DNA of 9,163 nt from assembly GCA_903892365.1 (NCBI GenBank), contig CAITIF010000022.1, positions 1 to 9,163 on the forward strand, read 5' to 3'. The position numbers were made by a program, and so were the translations under genes. Of the stretch, positions 1 through 6,967 are shown in pieces. Origin of the DNA: an uncultured Pirellula sp. Its GTDB lineage: Bacteria > Planctomycetota > Planctomycetia > Pirellulales > Pirellulaceae. The stretch's first letter is position 1; each line of letters starts with the position of its first letter. The notes under the pieces were generated by a model. The model saw only the letters and a list, made by a program, of their open reading frames with translations. It was not told the origin of the DNA and searched no databases.

Positions 1-338
1 AAAAGATTATCGCCCAGAACCAGTGCACAGGGGCTGGTTTTCAAAAACTCTCGCCCCAGTAGGAATGCTTGAGCCAACCCCGCGGGTGTACTTTGAGTTG
101 CGTAGCTCAGTTGAAGTCCCCACTGAGAACCATCGCCCAAAAGTCGTTCGAAACCCGATCGGTCTTGAGGTGAACATAGGAGAAGGATCTCGCGAATACC
201 GGCAAGCATTAACACCGAAAGCGGATAGTAGATCATCGGCTTGTCGTACACGGGAAGAAGTTGCTTGCTGACCCCAAGCGTCGCTGGAAATAATCGCGAG
301 CCCGAGCCCCCGGCCAGAACAATTCCCTTGTACTTCAT
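1..338 (-). CDS. rfbA: Glucose-1-phosphate thymidylyltransferase (RfbA/RmlA), 3' end beyond left edge
   Basis: Joins dTTP and glucose-1-phosphate to make dTDP-glucose, the first step of dTDP-deoxysugar (rhamnose) synthesis, in the cytoplasm. The first 112 codons are present, with no stop before the left edge. The N-terminus begins [20 protein letters not shown], the sugar-nucleotidyltransferase signature GGxGxRLxPxT followed by K25 and [15 protein letters not shown] (residues about 27-41). Further family landmarks are [10 protein letters not shown] (66-75), GLAQAF (87-92) and LGDN at about 108-111. A full-length family member is about 290 residues, so roughly 60% is missing. The ATG overlaps the rfbB stop as ATGA (338-335), and the ribosome binding site is weak (AAAGTGA about 8 nt upstream), so translational coupling is likely. 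rfbC and rfbD may follow beyond the edge, but that is inference. The family assignment is confident. A longer antisense-looking frame over the same DNA is only a shadow. Confidence 0.95.
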   Translation of the reverse strand, partial: MKYKGIVLAGGSGSRLFPATLGVSKQLLPVYDKPMIYYPLSVLMLAGIREILLLCSPQDRSGFERLLGDGSQWGLQLSYATQSTPAGLAQAFLLGREFLKTSPCALVLGDNL

Positions 339-1432
339 GATTGGTCACTTTCTGTTCCAAGATTTGGCTCGCGAAACACACCTTTGGATGATTCTAAATT
401 TTTGATTCGTGGCCAGCTCGAATGAGCGAGATACCATTGAACCGTTTTCCGAAGCCCATCTTCCCAGGTTACCGCCGGCTTCCACCCAAGCTTGCTCATG
501 ATCTTATCAGGATCCACCGCGTACCGATAATCGTGACCTGGACGATCTTTCACGAACTGGATTTGATTGCGATAGGATTCGGCATTCACGAGCGGCGAGA
601 GGGAATCGAGTAAATGGCAAACAGCATGAACAACATCTAGGTTTCGAATCGCACACCGCGCACCCACGATATAATCTTCGCCTGGCGCCGATTTCTTCCA
701 AACATCGATCAAGGCTTGGCAATGGTCGGTCACGTAAAGCCAATCACGAACGTTAAGCCCTTGGCCGTACACGGGAATAGTCTGACCAGCTAATGCGTGT
801 CGGATGATCACGGGAATCAGCTTTTCAGGATGTTGGAATGGACCGTAATTGTTGGAGCTGTTGGTGATATGAACAGGCAAGCCGTAAGTGCGTCGAAAGG
901 AACGGGCGAAATGATCGGCGGCGGCTTTGCTTGCGGAGTAGGGAGAACTAGGATCGTAACGGGACTGTTCGTGGAATGACGATTCATCCATCAATTCGCC
1001 ATAGACCTCATCCGTGGAGACTTGAATCAGGCGAAACCGTTCTCGTCGGGCGGGATCAAGCCCTTTCCAGTAGCTCAACGAAGCATCCAAGAGGCAAACG
1101 GTTCCCATGGTATTGGTTTGAGCAAAGACCAAGGGCCCATCGATGGAACGATCAACATGGCTTTCCGCAGCAAGATGAAAAATTGCGGTCGGGGCAAAGC
1201 TGTTGATCGCTGAGCGAACCGCTTGGGGATCGCAGACATCTTCGATACACCAATGAAGCTTTGATGAAGAGGCAAGATCATCGAGCGATTCGCGATGCCC
1301 TGCGTAGGAAAGCTTGTCGAAACAAAGAACCGAGTGTCCGAGATGCACCAAATTTCGAACAAGATGCGATCCGATGAAGCCTGCTCCACCGGTGACCATC
1401 ACTCTCGAGCCGTCTACGTGTCGGGATTCCAT
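335..1432 (-). CDS. rfbB: dTDP-glucose 4,6-dehydratase (RfbB/RmlB)
   Basis: NAD-dependent extended short-chain dehydrogenase that converts dTDP-glucose to dTDP-4-keto-6-deoxyglucose, the step after RfbA. The 365-residue length fits the family (about 330-360). A Rossmann motif GGAGFIG lies at residues 15-21, followed by [12 protein letters not shown] (86-97). The catalytic STDEVYG at 139-145 supplies T140, D141 and E142. The YxxxK pair is Y165/K169, and NNYGP is at 194-198. The C-terminal end [13 protein letters not shown] is also typical. The first ATG at 1432 gives about 9 residues more than usual before the Rossmann strand; an internal ATG at 1399, preceded by GAGAG, is a possible alternative start. 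The 1432 start lies inside the last 19 nt of the sigma-factor gene, with GGAAAAG upstream, and the stop overlaps the rfbA start by 4 nt. The product family is very secure; only the start is uncertain. Confidence 0.97.
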   Translation of the reverse strand: MESRHVDGSRVMVTGGAGFIGSHLVRNLVHLGHSVLCFDKLSYAGHRESLDDLASSSKLHWCIEDVCDPQAVRSAINSFAPTAIFHLAAESHVDRSIDGPLVFAQTNTMGTVCLLDASLSYWKGLDPARRERFRLIQVSTDEVYGELMDESSFHEQSRYDPSSPYSASKAAADHFARSFRRTYGLPVHITNSSNNYGPFQHPEKLIPVIIRHALAGQTIPVYGQGLNVRDWLYVTDHCQALIDVWKKSAPGEDYIVGARCAIRNLDVVHAVCHLLDSLSPLVNAESYRNQIQFVKDRPGHDYRYAVDPDKIMSKLGWKPAVTWEDGLRKTVQWYLAHSSWPRIKNLESSKGVFREPNLGTESDQS

Positions 1433-1980
1433 TGAGGGAACTTTTCCAGCTGTTGTTTTAGGGCGAACCTCGCTCGATTCAGCCGCGACCGAACCGTACC
1501 GATGGAAATCGACAGCACCTCTGCGATCTCTTCGTAGGCCATATCTTCCATTTCTCGTAACACCAAAATGGATCGATGGTCTTCGGTCAGCAATGCCAAC
1601 GCTTGATGGACAAGCGTCACATCCTCCGTTCGCGTCATTCGCTCATCCGGTGACTCTATTTTGGAAGTTGGTTCCGAGCCGGCAAGCTCCCGTCCTTCGT
1701 CCAACGAAAGGTGACCGCGGTGGCGACGTCGTCGGGCCAGAGCAAAATTGAATGCGATTCTGTACACCCAGGTGAAGAAGCGGCTGTTCTGCTGAAAGGT
1801 GTCCAGCTTGAGGTAGGCTTGGATAAATGCTTCTTGAACCACATCTTCGGCTTCGTCCGTGCTGCCAACGACGCTGATCATGGCGGTATACAAACGATCC
1901 TGATACCGAGTCACCAAGACTTCGAAAGCAGAGCTGTTGCCAGCAAGCGCAGACTGTATCAGTTCCTCTTCGTCGTTCAC
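1414..1980 (-). CDS. ECF-type RNA polymerase sigma factor (RpoE-like)
   Basis: Alternative sigma-70 family factor with only regions 2 and 4, as in the extracytoplasmic-function group; 188 residues is the usual size. Region 2 spans about residues 18-86, with the core-binding stretch DEAEDVVQEAFIQAY (42-56) and FTWVYRIAFN (69-78) followed by RRRR. A charged linker follows. Region 4 spans about 122-175, with helix-turn-helix MAYEEIAEVLSISIGTVRSR (147-166), which contacts the -35 element. The start is GTG at 1980; an in-frame TAG three codons upstream excludes an earlier start, and AGGG lies 4 nt before it. The gene follows the ABC permease by 80 nt with no visible terminator and overlaps rfbB. 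ECF factors are commonly paired with a downstream membrane anti-sigma gene; none is present here. The family is certain, but the signal and regulon are unknown, and a link to cell-envelope sugar synthesis is inference from position. Confidence 0.95.
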   Translation of the reverse strand: MNDEEELIQSALAGNSSAFEVLVTRYQDRLYTAMISVVGSTDEAEDVVQEAFIQAYLKLDTFQQNSRFFTWVYRIAFNFALARRRRHRGHLSLDEGRELAGSEPTSKIESPDERMTRTEDVTLVHQALALLTEDHRSILVLREMEDMAYEEIAEVLSISIGTVRSRLNRARFALKQQLEKFPQWNPDT

Positions 1981-2060
1981 ACAGCCCTACAAATCTTGAT
2001 TCCTCAAAAGCCAACTTCCGGATGTTCTATGTTGGACTGCTAAAGCGGTCTTGTCAAACG

Positions 2061-3296
2061 TTACTCGTATCTAAGGGCATCGATTGGGTCAAGTCGACTG
2101 GCCCGCCAAGCAGGATAAAACCCAAACCCGATGCCGACCGCAGCGGAAAAAAGGAGGCTAACGATTGCAGCGGCTTGACTGACGATGATGGGCCAATCGC
2201 GACCGTTCGAAATTGCGTTGATAAACAGCGTTAACGAGACAGATCCAGCCACCCCAAACGCAACACCGATAGCTCCTCCAATAACGGAAAGCACCATCGA
2301 TTCCACCAGGAACTGCATAAGGATGTCGCGAGGGCGGGCCCCCACTGCCATGCGAATGCCAATTTCTCGCGTTCGCTCCGTGACCGAGACCAACATGATA
2401 TTCATGATCCCAACCCCACCCACAACAAGCGAAATACCTGCAATCGAAGCGAGCATGGCCGTCAACGTGCCAGTGACCATGCTGAAGGCGCCGGCAATCT
2501 CTGTCGTGTTAGCGACCTCAAAGTCCGGCTGCTGCCCCAATGCAATTCGATGCCTATCCATCATGAGCGATTCGATCTCCTGCTCCGCTTGCGCCATCAG
2601 TTCCCCGCTTTTGGCAGATATCAAAGCGACGTCAATATTGTTGAAATTGCTGCCTTGGAGTCGTTTTCGTACCGTCGTGTAAGGCATGAGAACGACATCG
2701 TCTTGGTCGTCCCCCACGATGTTCGCCCCCTTGCTGGCTAACACTCCCACAATTTCGAAGGGGATATTTTTGATACGAACGGTTTGTCCGATTGGGTTTG
2801 CGGTCTGAAACAGTTTTTTTACTACGGTTTGCCCGACAACGCAGACTTTATTTGAATTGTTAATATCACCGTCTGAAAAGAATGCTCCAAGCCGAATTTG
2901 CCAATTGCGGACCAACAGATAATCCGCCCCAACGCCCACCAATTCTCTAGGGCGGCAATTGTTGTTTCCCGAAATCACTTGTCCGGACGAACCGACGATA
3001 GGTGTCGCCCCTAAAGTGCTGGGGCATTCGCGTCGGATTGCCTGCACGTCGGCGGCGGTTAGAGTGGGGATCTGGGCGGCTCGTCCACCCCGTCGATTGC
3101 CGGGTGAAAGAACGATTACGTTCGTCCCCAAGTTTCGAAACTCCCCCTGCACCAGTTCGCTTGCCGACATGCCGATCGAAACCATGGCTGTCACTGCTGC
3201 AATGCCGATCACGACCCCCAAGATCGTCAATCCCGCCCGGAGCTTGTTTTTTGAAAGAGCGCGAATGGCGATACGAATGGTGTTCAAAAATGACAT
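2061..3296 (-). CDS. ABC transporter permease, MacB/FtsX type
   Basis: Inner-membrane permease of the MacB/LolC/FtsX (type VII ABC) class, which works with a cytoplasmic ATPase in efflux, lipoprotein handling or mechanotransmission. It has 411 residues, the usual size for a stand-alone permease. A first membrane helix at about 21-43 is followed by a large extracytoplasmic MacB-type core (about 44-275). The FtsX domain then has helices at about 281-303, 331-357 and 370-393. Diagnostic motifs are TEIAGAFSMVTGTL (264-277), SVTERTREIGIRMAVGARPR (304-323) and YPAWRASRLDPIDALRYE at the C-terminus. The ATG at 3296 is followed by the typical NTIRIAIRALSKNKLRAGLT start, and no strong ribosome binding site is seen. 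No ATPase gene is adjacent on either side, so the partner is encoded elsewhere. The substrate cannot be read from the sequence. The gene probably leads the minus-strand unit containing the sigma factor and rfbBA. Confidence 0.93.
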   Translation of the reverse strand: MSFLNTIRIAIRALSKNKLRAGLTILGVVIGIAAVTAMVSIGMSASELVQGEFRNLGTNVIVLSPGNRRGGRAAQIPTLTAADVQAIRRECPSTLGATPIVGSSGQVISGNNNCRPRELVGVGADYLLVRNWQIRLGAFFSDGDINNSNKVCVVGQTVVKKLFQTANPIGQTVRIKNIPFEIVGVLASKGANIVGDDQDDVVLMPYTTVRKRLQGSNFNNIDVALISAKSGELMAQAEQEIESLMMDRHRIALGQQPDFEVANTTEIAGAFSMVTGTLTAMLASIAGISLVVGGVGIMNIMLVSVTERTREIGIRMAVGARPRDILMQFLVESMVLSVIGGAIGVAFGVAGSVSLTLFINAISNGRDWPIIVSQAAAIVSLLFSAAVGIGFGFYPAWRASRLDPIDALRYE

Positions 3297-3359
3297 TATT
3301 TTGAGTGGCCTGAAATTTGAAGGCAGAATAGCGTTAGCGAACCAAGGAAAGGCCTACTG

Positions 3360-3387
3360 AGAATAAACGGGCAGCGTTAAAGTTCAG
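3360..3387 (-). promoter_or_regulatory. Candidate sigma70-like promoter for the permease-sigma-rfbBA unit
   Basis: Read on the minus strand, CTGAAC (3387-3382) and TATTCT (3365-3360) are separated by 16 nt, 64 nt upstream of the permease ATG. The -10 matches 5 of 6 consensus bases (TATAAT) loosely and the -35 is poor. This is motif inspection only. Confidence 0.25.
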
Positions 3388-3399
3388 GCCTGCACCTGA
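3384..3399. repeat. Small inverted repeat in the divergent intergenic region
   Basis: TCAGG-CCTGCA-CCTGA forms a perfect 5-bp dyad overlapping the candidate -35 of the minus-strand permease promoter. It could be an operator or chance; the arms are short, so the weight is low. Confidence 0.25.
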
Positions 3400-3464
3400 T
3401 CGCTGGTTTCTCGGCCGACTTTTCAGGTCGACACATTCTAAACCCGACAGATGCTCAATTGGCG

Positions 3465-3492
3465 TTGCATAAGTTCCAAAAGCCGCTATTCT
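3465..3492 (+). promoter_or_regulatory. Candidate sigma70-like promoter for rpsO
   Basis: TTGCAT (3465-3470) and TATTCT (3487-3492) are separated by 16 nt, giving a predicted transcript start near 3499 and an rpsO leader of about 75 nt. Each box has four or more matches to TTGACA/TATAAT. Position and orientation fit the first gene of the rpsO-pnp pair, but planctomycete promoter consensus is not well fixed. Confidence 0.4.
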
Positions 3493-3518
3493 TTCCAACT
3501 TCCCTGTTAATTAGAGTG

Positions 3519-3545
3519 GCCAAAAGGTGGTTCCTGAGGCTTTTG
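3519..3545 (+). promoter_or_regulatory. Possible hairpin in the rpsO leader
   Basis: CAAAAG (3521-3526) can pair with CTTTTG (3540-3545) around a 13-nt loop, 28 nt before the rpsO ATG. Alternative pairings such as AGG/CCT exist inside the loop. In several bacteria S15 represses its own mRNA by binding a structured leader; a similar role here is inference only. Confidence 0.25.
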
Positions 3546-3573
3546 TAGCAAGAAGATGAGAGTTTGTCTTTAG

Positions 3574-3843
3574 ATGACCGTTACCAAAGAACGCAAACAA
3601 GAAATCCTAAGCCAGTTCCGAACGCATGAAGCGGACAATGGTTCTCCCGATGTGCAAATTGCCATGTTGACGGAGCGTATCAACGGAATGACCGAGCACA
3701 TGCGAGGCGCAGTCCGAGATTACTCGAGCCGACGCGGCCTTTTGCGAATGGTTAGCAAGCGGCGATCCTTGCTGGATTATGTTCGCAAGCATGATCCTCA
3801 GCGATATTTGAATCTGATCAGCAGATTGAATATCCGAAAGTAA
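3574..3843 (+). CDS. rpsO: 30S ribosomal protein S15
   Basis: Small-subunit protein that binds the central domain of 16S rRNA early in assembly and contributes an intersubunit bridge. The 89-residue length is exactly that of the family. The sequence is recognisable end to end: start TVTKERKQEILSQF, then GSPDVQIAMLTERIN (23-37, the conserved S/T-PEVQIA-type block), H41, and DYSSRRGLLRMVSKRRSLLDY (48-68, the conserved rRNA-binding basic helix region), ending in YLNLISRLNIRK. The ATG at 3574 is preceded by a purine-rich stretch (AAGAAGATGAGAG) ending 11 nt upstream, a rather distant ribosome binding site. The gene is followed by a terminator-like hairpin and then pnp, the conserved bacterial rpsO-pnp order. 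Confidence 0.98.
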   Translation: MTVTKERKQEILSQFRTHEADNGSPDVQIAMLTERINGMTEHMRGAVRDYSSRRGLLRMVSKRRSLLDYVRKHDPQRYLNLISRLNIRK

Positions 3844-3857
3844 TTGTTTTTCTCATA

Positions 3858-3886
3858 GGCTGGTTCTCGAACCGGCCTTTGTTTTT
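3858..3886 (+). terminator. Rho-independent terminator after rpsO
   Basis: GGCTGGTT (3858-3865) pairs with AACCGGCC (3870-3877) through eight base pairs, including one T-G wobble, around a CTCG loop. TTTGTTTTT follows at once. It begins 15 nt after the rpsO stop. It implies that pnp is at least partly transcribed separately, or by read-through. Confidence 0.8.
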
Positions 3887-3955
3887 GGTTTTGATGATGG
3901 TTTGTCGCCTTGGCTTCGAGCACTTTGTAAGCATGCCTTGGCGTCAGTGTAGTTG

Positions 3956-3978
3956 GGCGGACGAAATGTCCGTCTTTT
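3956..3978 (+). terminator. Second terminator-like hairpin upstream of pnp
   Basis: GGCGGAC (3956-3962) pairs with GTCCGTC (3968-3974) through seven base pairs with one G-T wobble, around a GAAAT loop, followed by TTTTGTTG and more T-rich sequence. It could be a back-up terminator for rpsO, an attenuator, or a processing stem in the pnp leader. Which of these applies cannot be told from sequence. Confidence 0.5.
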
Positions 3979-4055
3979 GTTGTGGTTTTTGTAGTGTGTT
4001 GAATTTCTCTTTTGTGTGTCTCAGCCATCCCCTTTGTCGAAGTGACTCAGGAAGT

Positions 4056-4089
4056 TTGAGAGCCCCCTGCAATTCGTGTTAGGGCTCAA
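4056..4089 (+). promoter_or_regulatory. Stem-loop in the pnp leader
   Basis: GAGCCC (4060-4065) pairs perfectly with GGGCTC (4082-4087) around a 16-nt loop. A shifted register with a 2-nt bulge adds TTGA/TCAA to the stem. It ends about 40 nt before the pnp ribosome binding site. In E. coli a leader stem cut by RNase III mediates PNPase autoregulation; whether this stem does the same is inference. No convincing pnp promoter was found between 3887 and 4143. Confidence 0.35.
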
Positions 4090-4128
4090 TCTCCGTTAGC
4101 TTGTGCATGAGGCTTTTTGTTTTTTGTT

Positions 4129-4146
4129 AAGGAAGTGAATGTAGTG
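4129..4146 (+). promoter_or_regulatory. pnp ribosome binding site with overlapping ATG-TAG start-stop
   Basis: AAGGAAG (4129-4135) lies 8 nt before the GTG at 4144, a normal Shine-Dalgarno spacing, and this decides the pnp start. Between them an ATG at 4139 is followed directly by TAG (4142-4144), whose final G is the first base of the pnp GTG. Ribosomes initiating at the ATG would stop at once on top of the true start codon. Confidence 0.55.
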
Positions 4147-6522
4147 AAGATTCGAGTAGAAAAGAAAATCGGCGATTCCGTCTTGGCTTTTGAAACAGGC
4201 CAGCTCGCCAAGCAAGCCACCTCGTGCGTTTTGTGCCAGTATGGTGACACGGTTGTGATCAATGCGGTATCCACGGGACCATCTCGTCCTGGAACGGATT
4301 TTTTCCCGCTAACATGCGATTATCGTGAACGATTTGCGGCTGCGGGCAAATTCCCAGGCGGTTTCCTTAAGCGAGAAACACGTCCTACCACCAAGGAAAC
4401 TTTGACAAGCCGATTAGTCGATCGACCGATTCGGCCTTTGTTTCCTGAAGGATTTCGCGACGAAGTCCAAGTGCAATCGATCGTTCTCAGCAGCGATATT
4501 CAGAACGACGCAGACGTTCTTGGGATGAATGGAGCCGCATGTGCTTTGTTCGTTAGCTCGCTTCCATTCACAGGTCCGATCGCTTCAACGCGCATCGGTC
4601 GAGTTGGCGGAAGTTTTGTAGCTTTCCCAACGCACGCTCAGTTGGAAGAAAGCGATCTGGATATGATCGTTTCCGCGAACGACCGCGAAGTTGTCATGAT
4701 CGAGGGGTTTGCCCAAGAAATTCCTGAAAATGAGATGCTGGATGCGATCAAGTTTGCTCACGGAATTTGTCGCGAAGTGATCGACTTGCAGCGAGAGCTT
4801 TTCGAAAAGATTAAGCCCACTAAGGTTGCTTTCGCTGTGGCTGACGATTCGGAACTAGTTGCGAAACTACGAGCAGCGTATTACGACCGATTCAAAGCCG
4901 CCAAGCAAACCGAAGGCAAGCAAGCTCGAAACGACGCTTGCAATGTTCTTCGTGAAGCTGCATTCGCGGAGATGATCCCAGATCCAGCAGCCGAAGGGGC
5001 AATCAGCAAAGACACGTTCTACCGCGCTTGGCACACGCTGGAAAACCGAGTTGTGCGAGATTCGATTTTGGCAGGAATGCGTTCGGATGGCCGCGACAGC
5101 AAGAGCCTCCGAGCCATTCACTGCGAAACAGACCTGTTGCCAAGAACGCACGGGACCGCTTTGTTCCAACGGGGCGAAACACAAGCTTTCGTCACTGTTA
5201 CGCTTGGAACGCCTCGCGATGAGCAACGCGTCGATGGATTGGTCGAAGAGTACAGCAAGAAATTCATGTTGGACTACAATTTCCCATCGTTTTCCGTGGG
5301 TGAATGCAAGCCAATCCGAGCACCTGGTCGCCGCGAAATTGGCCACGGCATGTTGGCCGAACGCTCTCTAGAGCCTGTTTTGCCAGATCCAGACGATTTC
5401 CCGTACACCATTCGTTTGATCAGTGACATCTTGGAAAGCAATGGCTCCTCCTCGATGGCCAGCGTTTGCGGTGGCTGTCTTGGATTGATGGCCGCTGGTG
5501 TCCCGATCACCAACCCCGTTGCTGGTATCAGCATCGGATTGGTGCGCGAACCTGATCAGTTTGTTCTGTTGACAGACATTTTGGGTGACGAAGATCATCA
5601 TGGCGACATGGACTTCAAGATTTCGGGAACTCAAAACGGAATCACTGGCATTCAGCTGGATCTGAAGATCGATGGAATCAACGAAGAAATCATTCGAGCA
5701 TCGCTGAAGCAAGCGAAAGAAGCTCGTATTGAGATTCTTCGCAAAATGTTGACTTGCATTCCACGCCCACGCAGCGAAACCAGCCGCTACGCACCCAGAC
5801 TTCTTCGAACCAAAATTGATTCGGAAAAGATTGGTGCACTGATCGGCCCAGGTGGTAAGAATATCCGCTCCATTCAAGAGGATACCGGAGCAACCATCGA
5901 CGTGGATGATGAAGGCAATGTAACCGTGGCTTGCTCCGACGCTGAAGGTGCACGCGTTGCACTTTCTCGCGTAGAAGCTTGCACGGCAACTGTTCAAATT
6001 GGAAAGATTTACGACGGCACTGTCTCCAGCGTTCGCGATTTCGGAGCCTTCGTAGAAATCCTTCCTGGAAAAGATGGCTTGTGTCACATCAGTGAACTAT
6101 CCAGCGGATATGTTGCGAGCGTCGATTCGGTTTGCAAAGTCGGTGATACGATGAAGGTAATCGTGATCGATATCGACGACAATGATCGCGTAAAGCTCTC
6201 CCGACGCCGAGCACTGGAAGAACTAGGAATTGAAGACGAATTCGCTAGTAACGAGGACGCTGAAGGGGATGATTTGGGCGAAGACGGTGAGCCAAATCCA
6301 GACCGTCCGTTCGAAGAAAGAGGGGACCGACCCGAGCGTAGCAGTTCAGGCGGCGGAAGCGGACGGCCACGATCCGACCGAGGCGGAGATCGCGGTGGAT
6401 TCCGTGGTCGAAGTGGTGGTGGCGGCGGCGGCGGTGGACGCAGCGGTGGCGGCGGACGCAGCGGCGGCGGTGGTCGCAGTGGCGGTGGCGGCGGACGTAG
6501 CGGCGGCGGCGATCGTCGCTAA
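4144..6522 (+). CDS. pnp: Polyribonucleotide nucleotidyltransferase (PNPase) with Gly/Arg/Ser-rich tail
   Basis: Phosphorolytic 3'-5' exoribonuclease acting in mRNA turnover, a homotrimer in the cytoplasm. With the GTG start it has 792 residues, against about 700-720 usually. RNase PH domain 1 (about 1-225) includes the RNA-channel loop FLKR (74-77), equivalent to E. coli FFRR. After a helical linker, RNase PH domain 2 (about 320-550) contains RREIGHGMLAERSL, SNGSSSMASVCGG and GDEDHHGDMDFK (481-492). D484, D490 and K492 match the catalytic/metal residues known in E. coli. The KH domain has GPGG at 568-571, and the S1 domain spans about 620-690. An acidic linker (about 695-720) leads to an Arg-rich then Gly-rich tail (720-792). 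A TTG at 4117 would add nine residues but lacks a ribosome binding site. The gene follows rpsO and ends before a strong terminator. Confidence 0.97.
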   Translation: MKIRVEKKIGDSVLAFETGQLAKQATSCVLCQYGDTVVINAVSTGPSRPGTDFFPLTCDYRERFAAAGKFPGGFLKRETRPTTKETLTSRLVDRPIRPLFPEGFRDEVQVQSIVLSSDIQNDADVLGMNGAACALFVSSLPFTGPIASTRIGRVGGSFVAFPTHAQLEESDLDMIVSANDREVVMIEGFAQEIPENEMLDAIKFAHGICREVIDLQRELFEKIKPTKVAFAVADDSELVAKLRAAYYDRFKAAKQTEGKQARNDACNVLREAAFAEMIPDPAAEGAISKDTFYRAWHTLENRVVRDSILAGMRSDGRDSKSLRAIHCETDLLPRTHGTALFQRGETQAFVTVTLGTPRDEQRVDGLVEEYSKKFMLDYNFPSFSVGECKPIRAPGRREIGHGMLAERSLEPVLPDPDDFPYTIRLISDILESNGSSSMASVCGGCLGLMAAGVPITNPVAGISIGLVREPDQFVLLTDILGDEDHHGDMDFKISGTQNGITGIQLDLKIDGINEEIIRASLKQAKEARIEILRKMLTCIPRPRSETSRYAPRLLRTKIDSEKIGALIGPGGKNIRSIQEDTGATIDVDDEGNVTVACSDAEGARVALSRVEACTATVQIGKIYDGTVSSVRDFGAFVEILPGKDGLCHISELSSGYVASVDSVCKVGDTMKVIVIDIDDNDRVKLSRRRALEELGIEDEFASNEDAEGDDLGEDGEPNPDRPFEERGDRPERSSSGGGSGRPRSDRGGDRGGFRGRSGGGGGGGGRSGGGGRSGGGGRSGGGGGRSGGGDRR
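6412..6510 (+). repeat. GGC-rich tandem repeat encoding (RSGGGG)n in pnp
   Basis: Imperfect units of about 15-21 nt built of GGT/GGC codons plus CGC/CGT-AGC/AGT encode S757, eight Gly, then RS-GGGG, RS-GGGG, RS-GGGGG, RS-GGG and DRR. Synonymous codons differ between units, so the protein pattern appears more constant than the DNA. Such repeats are prone to length change and to assembly error. Confidence 0.85.
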
Positions 6523-6553
6523 ACTTCTGAGCTAAGCCTTTCAAAATCCTATG

Positions 6554-6595
6554 AATCGGAGCGAATTCGAACCTCGAATTTGCTCCGATTTTTTT
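6554..6595 (+). terminator. Strong Rho-independent terminator after pnp
   Basis: AATCGGAGC (6554-6562) and GAATTCGA (6563-6570) pair with TCGAATTT (6574-6581) and GCTCCGATT (6582-6590). This makes a 17-bp stem with one G-T wobble and an ACC loop, followed by a run of seven T (6589-6595). It starts 32 nt after the pnp stop. This is the clearest terminator in the window and separates pnp from the protease gene. Confidence 0.93.
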
Positions 6596-6745
6596 ATCGG
6601 CAAGGTCAACGTTGCCAAGACTAGCAATCAGATGGCCGTTTTGTTGGGGCCGTCCTACCGATATGCGGCCTTTCTTGCGATATAGGATTGAAAATTCGGT
6701 CGGTTCGCTTCCGGAAAAAATCGAAAACAGAATATTTGACCACTT

Positions 6746-6763
6746 TTTCAAATTTGTTTGAAA
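6746..6763. repeat. Perfect inverted repeat TTTCAAA-TTTG-TTTGAAA
   Basis: Seven-base arms around a 4-nt spacer in AT-rich sequence, about 220 nt upstream of the candidate protease promoter. It could be a regulator site or a weak hairpin. It is too AT-rich to exclude chance. Confidence 0.35.
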
Positions 6764-6967
6764 TCCAGAGTTATCTTCGCAACCCAGTCAAAATCGCGTC
6801 CTCAGGGTAACGGATTTGACGTCTATCACGATTTTCCATCACAAAGCATGGTTGCGTTTCGAACCAGCCTATCCTTGGATGCGACGGTTCCTGACGAGTT
6901 TAACGAGAATGCTGTGTAAAGTAGGGGAACTATTAGAGTTACAATTGCATCCCAAAGGGACGTTTTG

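Noticed and set aside
7..381. 124-codon minus-strand frame covering the left edge
   Set aside because: It is a shadow. Another minus-strand frame over the same DNA gives an unmistakable RfbA N-terminus with the nucleotidyltransferase signature and starts on the rfbB stop.
1990..2057. TTGACA and a GGAAGTT ECF-like -35 on the minus strand before the sigma gene, suggesting an own or autoregulated promoter
   Set aside because: Neither has a -10 element at a credible distance. Read-through from the permease gene explains transcription without it.
4117..4143. TTG start for pnp at 4117, adding MFFVKEVNV
   Set aside because: No ribosome binding site lies before it, the added codons overlap the Shine-Dalgarno sequence of the GTG at 4144, and family members start close to the KIRVEKKIG block.
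4867..6087. Long minus-strand frames inside pnp (4867-5346, 5368-6087, 5690-5989)
   Set aside because: They lie wholly opposite the conserved PNPase coding sequence, match no family and have no ribosome binding sites.
6412..6510. Possible CRISPR-like or mobile repeat array
   Set aside because: The units are contiguous Gly/Arg/Ser codons inside the pnp reading frame, with no unique spacers.
6245..6751. 168-codon minus-strand frame rich in Arg/His, and a 101-codon plus-strand frame rich in Ala/Val at 6230-6535
   Set aside because: Both are out-of-frame readings of the pnp GGC-rich tail. Low-complexity composition, no ribosome binding site, and they cross the pnp terminator or the pnp coding frame.
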